DNA of 64,000 nucleotides, taken from Pelodera strongyloides (taxonomy: Eukaryota; Nematoda; Chromadorea; Rhabditida; Rhabditidae). The DNA is taken from positions 1 to 64,000 of the forward strand of contig JAANDG010000351.1 in the NCBI GenBank assembly GCA_036852015.1. Reading direction: 5' to 3'. This document shows positions 62,697 through 64,000 of the stretch, piece after piece; the stretch's first letter is position 1; every line of letters begins with the position of its first letter. A program made the position numbers and the translations under genes. The notes beneath the pieces are model-generated. The model ran no database searches. It was given only the letters and a program-made list of their open reading frames with translations, and was not told the origin of the DNA.

Positions 62697-64000
62697 AGTG
62701 AACAAACGGGTCCATGAAGTGACTTCAAAATCTAGCGGCCGCAGATTTGTCCATGTTCTGATGAATGGACAGAAGGTGCGACTTCAACTGGACAAGGTTG
62801 ATCTAACGTTGATATCTGAAGCCACGTGGAAGGTGCTCGGTATGCCAAGCTTGACATCCCCAAGCACAGCAGCTACCGCAGCTAACGGAGAGCAGCTCGA
62901 ACTATACGGTTATTTCGAGTGCAAAGCTTCGTACCAGGGCGAGCACATTGACAGGGCGAGAGTGCACGTCACCGCTAGGATGAATCTCCTAGGTCTGGAC
63001 TGGTTAGAGTGTTTCCCTTCATTCAGATCCATGATGGATGCTGTTTGTAATCGGGTCTCCAGCAATCCTTCCGTTGAAATGTCAGAGATCGAACGTTCTG
63101 AGTCGTGCGTTGAGCAACTTAGAAGGCAGTTCAGTGACGTTCTTTCCACCGACCTTGGCTTGTGTAGAAAGACCAAGGCGTGCCTCCAACTAAGGCCTGG
63201 GAAGAAAAAGACTTTCTGTCCCAAGAGAACGGTACCTTTCCATTACAAAGAGTGTGTGGAAAAGGAGTTGGACAGGCTTGAGCATCTCGGAGTCATTGAG
63301 AGGGTCACATTCGCTGAATGGGCCGCTCCTATACTGTGTGTGCGGAAACCTAATGGTACTGTGAGAGTCTGTGCAGACTTCAGTACAGGTTTGAATGATG
63401 CGTTAGAAGACTACGCATCCGATTCCCACAGCAGAAGATATAATGACAACACTGAACGGTGGAACTGTCTTCAGTACACTTGACTTTAAGGATGCCTACC
63501 TTCAAGTTGAGTTAGAAGAGGACTCCAAGAGTTTGCTCGTGATAAACACCCACAGAGGATTGTACAGATACAATCGACTCTGCTTTGGCGTGAAGACTGC
63601 ACCAGGGATCTTCCAACAGATCATGGATGCAATGTTGTCTGGTCCCGAAGGATGCTGTGCATACCTTGATGACGTTATTGTGTCTGGAAAGAATGTCCAG
63701 GAGCACAATCGGAACCTGAAGGCCTGTATGAAAAGAATCTCGGAGTATGGATTTCATATCAACTTCGAGAAGTGCACCTTTGCTGCGAGAGAGATAAAGT
63801 ATCTTGGGATGATCGTCTCTGCAGAAGGTCGCAAGTCCGATCCGGCAAAGATTGCGCCGATCGTGAAAATGCCCGAACCAAAGGATGTGAGCCAGTTGCG
63901 CTCGTTCCTTGGTAAAATTAACTATTACGGCCGGTTCCTGAAAGACTTGCACAAGTTGCGAGCACCCTTTGACGCGCTTTTGAAGAAAGGTGTCAAGTGG
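62629..64000 (+). pseudogene. Gypsy pol: protease and reverse transcriptase, frameshifted, truncated by window
   Basis: The first frame (62629-63483) holds the aspartyl protease, recognisable from GRRFVHVLMNGQ, DLTLISEATWK and NLLGLDWLE. The expected DTGA is replaced by DKVD, removing the catalytic core. RT begins around PGKKKTFCPKRTVPFHY. Near 63412 an extra base moves the true frame; it continues HPIPTAEDI, FSTLDFKDAYLQVELEE, YNRLCFGVKTAPGIFQQIMD and AYLDDVIVSG (catalytic YLDD, 63662), then FLGKINYYGRFL at the window edge. Minus-strand open frames here are shadows. Confidence 0.85.

Larger units (their letters stand above)
60749..64000 (+). mobile_element. Gypsy-type LTR retrotransposon (K02A2.6-like), 5' part, decayed
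   Basis: Probable 5' LTR, then gag, protease and reverse transcriptase in the order of Ty3/Gypsy elements; RNase H, integrase and the 3' LTR would be beyond the window. The protease active-site triplet is altered and the RT has a frameshift, so this copy is inactive. Confidence 0.85.

Overview
This window reads as chromosomal DNA of a nematode. Five multi-exon genes have short exons and acceptors of the TTTTCAG/TTTCCAG type. There are at least five blocks of TTAGGC, the nematode telomere unit. Two of the recognisable genes (a CaM-kinase kinase and a SERT/DAT-class transporter) and a K02A2.6-type Gypsy element fit nematode families. I cannot name the genus. Gene models were built by hand: exons were accepted when reading frame and splice phase agreed across consecutive introns.

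Layout. 3274-9726 (+): the 3' part of a gene for a small single-pass membrane protein with a cysteine-rich tail. 13419-16862 (+): an eight-exon DNTTIP1 (TdIF1) homologue, a subunit of the MiDAC histone deacetylase complex. 18102-19948 (+): a five-exon gene for a 94-residue basic protein I do not recognise. 21796-29653 (+): a sixteen-exon Na+/Cl- dependent monoamine transporter (601 aa). 31192-37740: two decayed Penelope-like retroelements nested in a duplicated 210-bp GA-rich target. The longer one has a GIY-YIG nuclease upstream of the reverse transcriptase, a CxC motif between them, and hammerhead-like motifs in its pseudo-LTRs. 41546-46607 (+): an eight-exon gene for a 366-residue acidic-headed membrane protein of unknown function. 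49659-56531 (-): a twelve-exon CaMKK (ckk-1-like) gene with one apparent missing base in the kinase domain. 60749-64000 (+): the 5' part of a decayed Gypsy-type LTR retrotransposon, cut by the window end.

Introns and spacers are filled with short inverted-repeat elements. The commonest family has ends like AAGCGAAATACCGGCCGG flanked by TA (about 17 copies). A second family of about 170-bp near-perfect palindromes shares the AAGCGAAAT tip (3 copies). A third has AAAGCGG...CACGTGG ends. Larger fold-backs also occur, including a 1.6-kb one with a tRNA-like sequence in each arm. Two clear nested insertions give relative ages and support a TA target. GA/CT microsatellites are frequent.

The genes do not form an obvious pathway. 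The transporter and the CaM-kinase cascade would both be expected in neurons, but nothing here shows co-regulation. The best leads are the permuted Penelope element with a ribozyme-like core, the tRNA-bearing fold-back, the kinase frameshift, and three genes with coherent exon structure but no recognised family.
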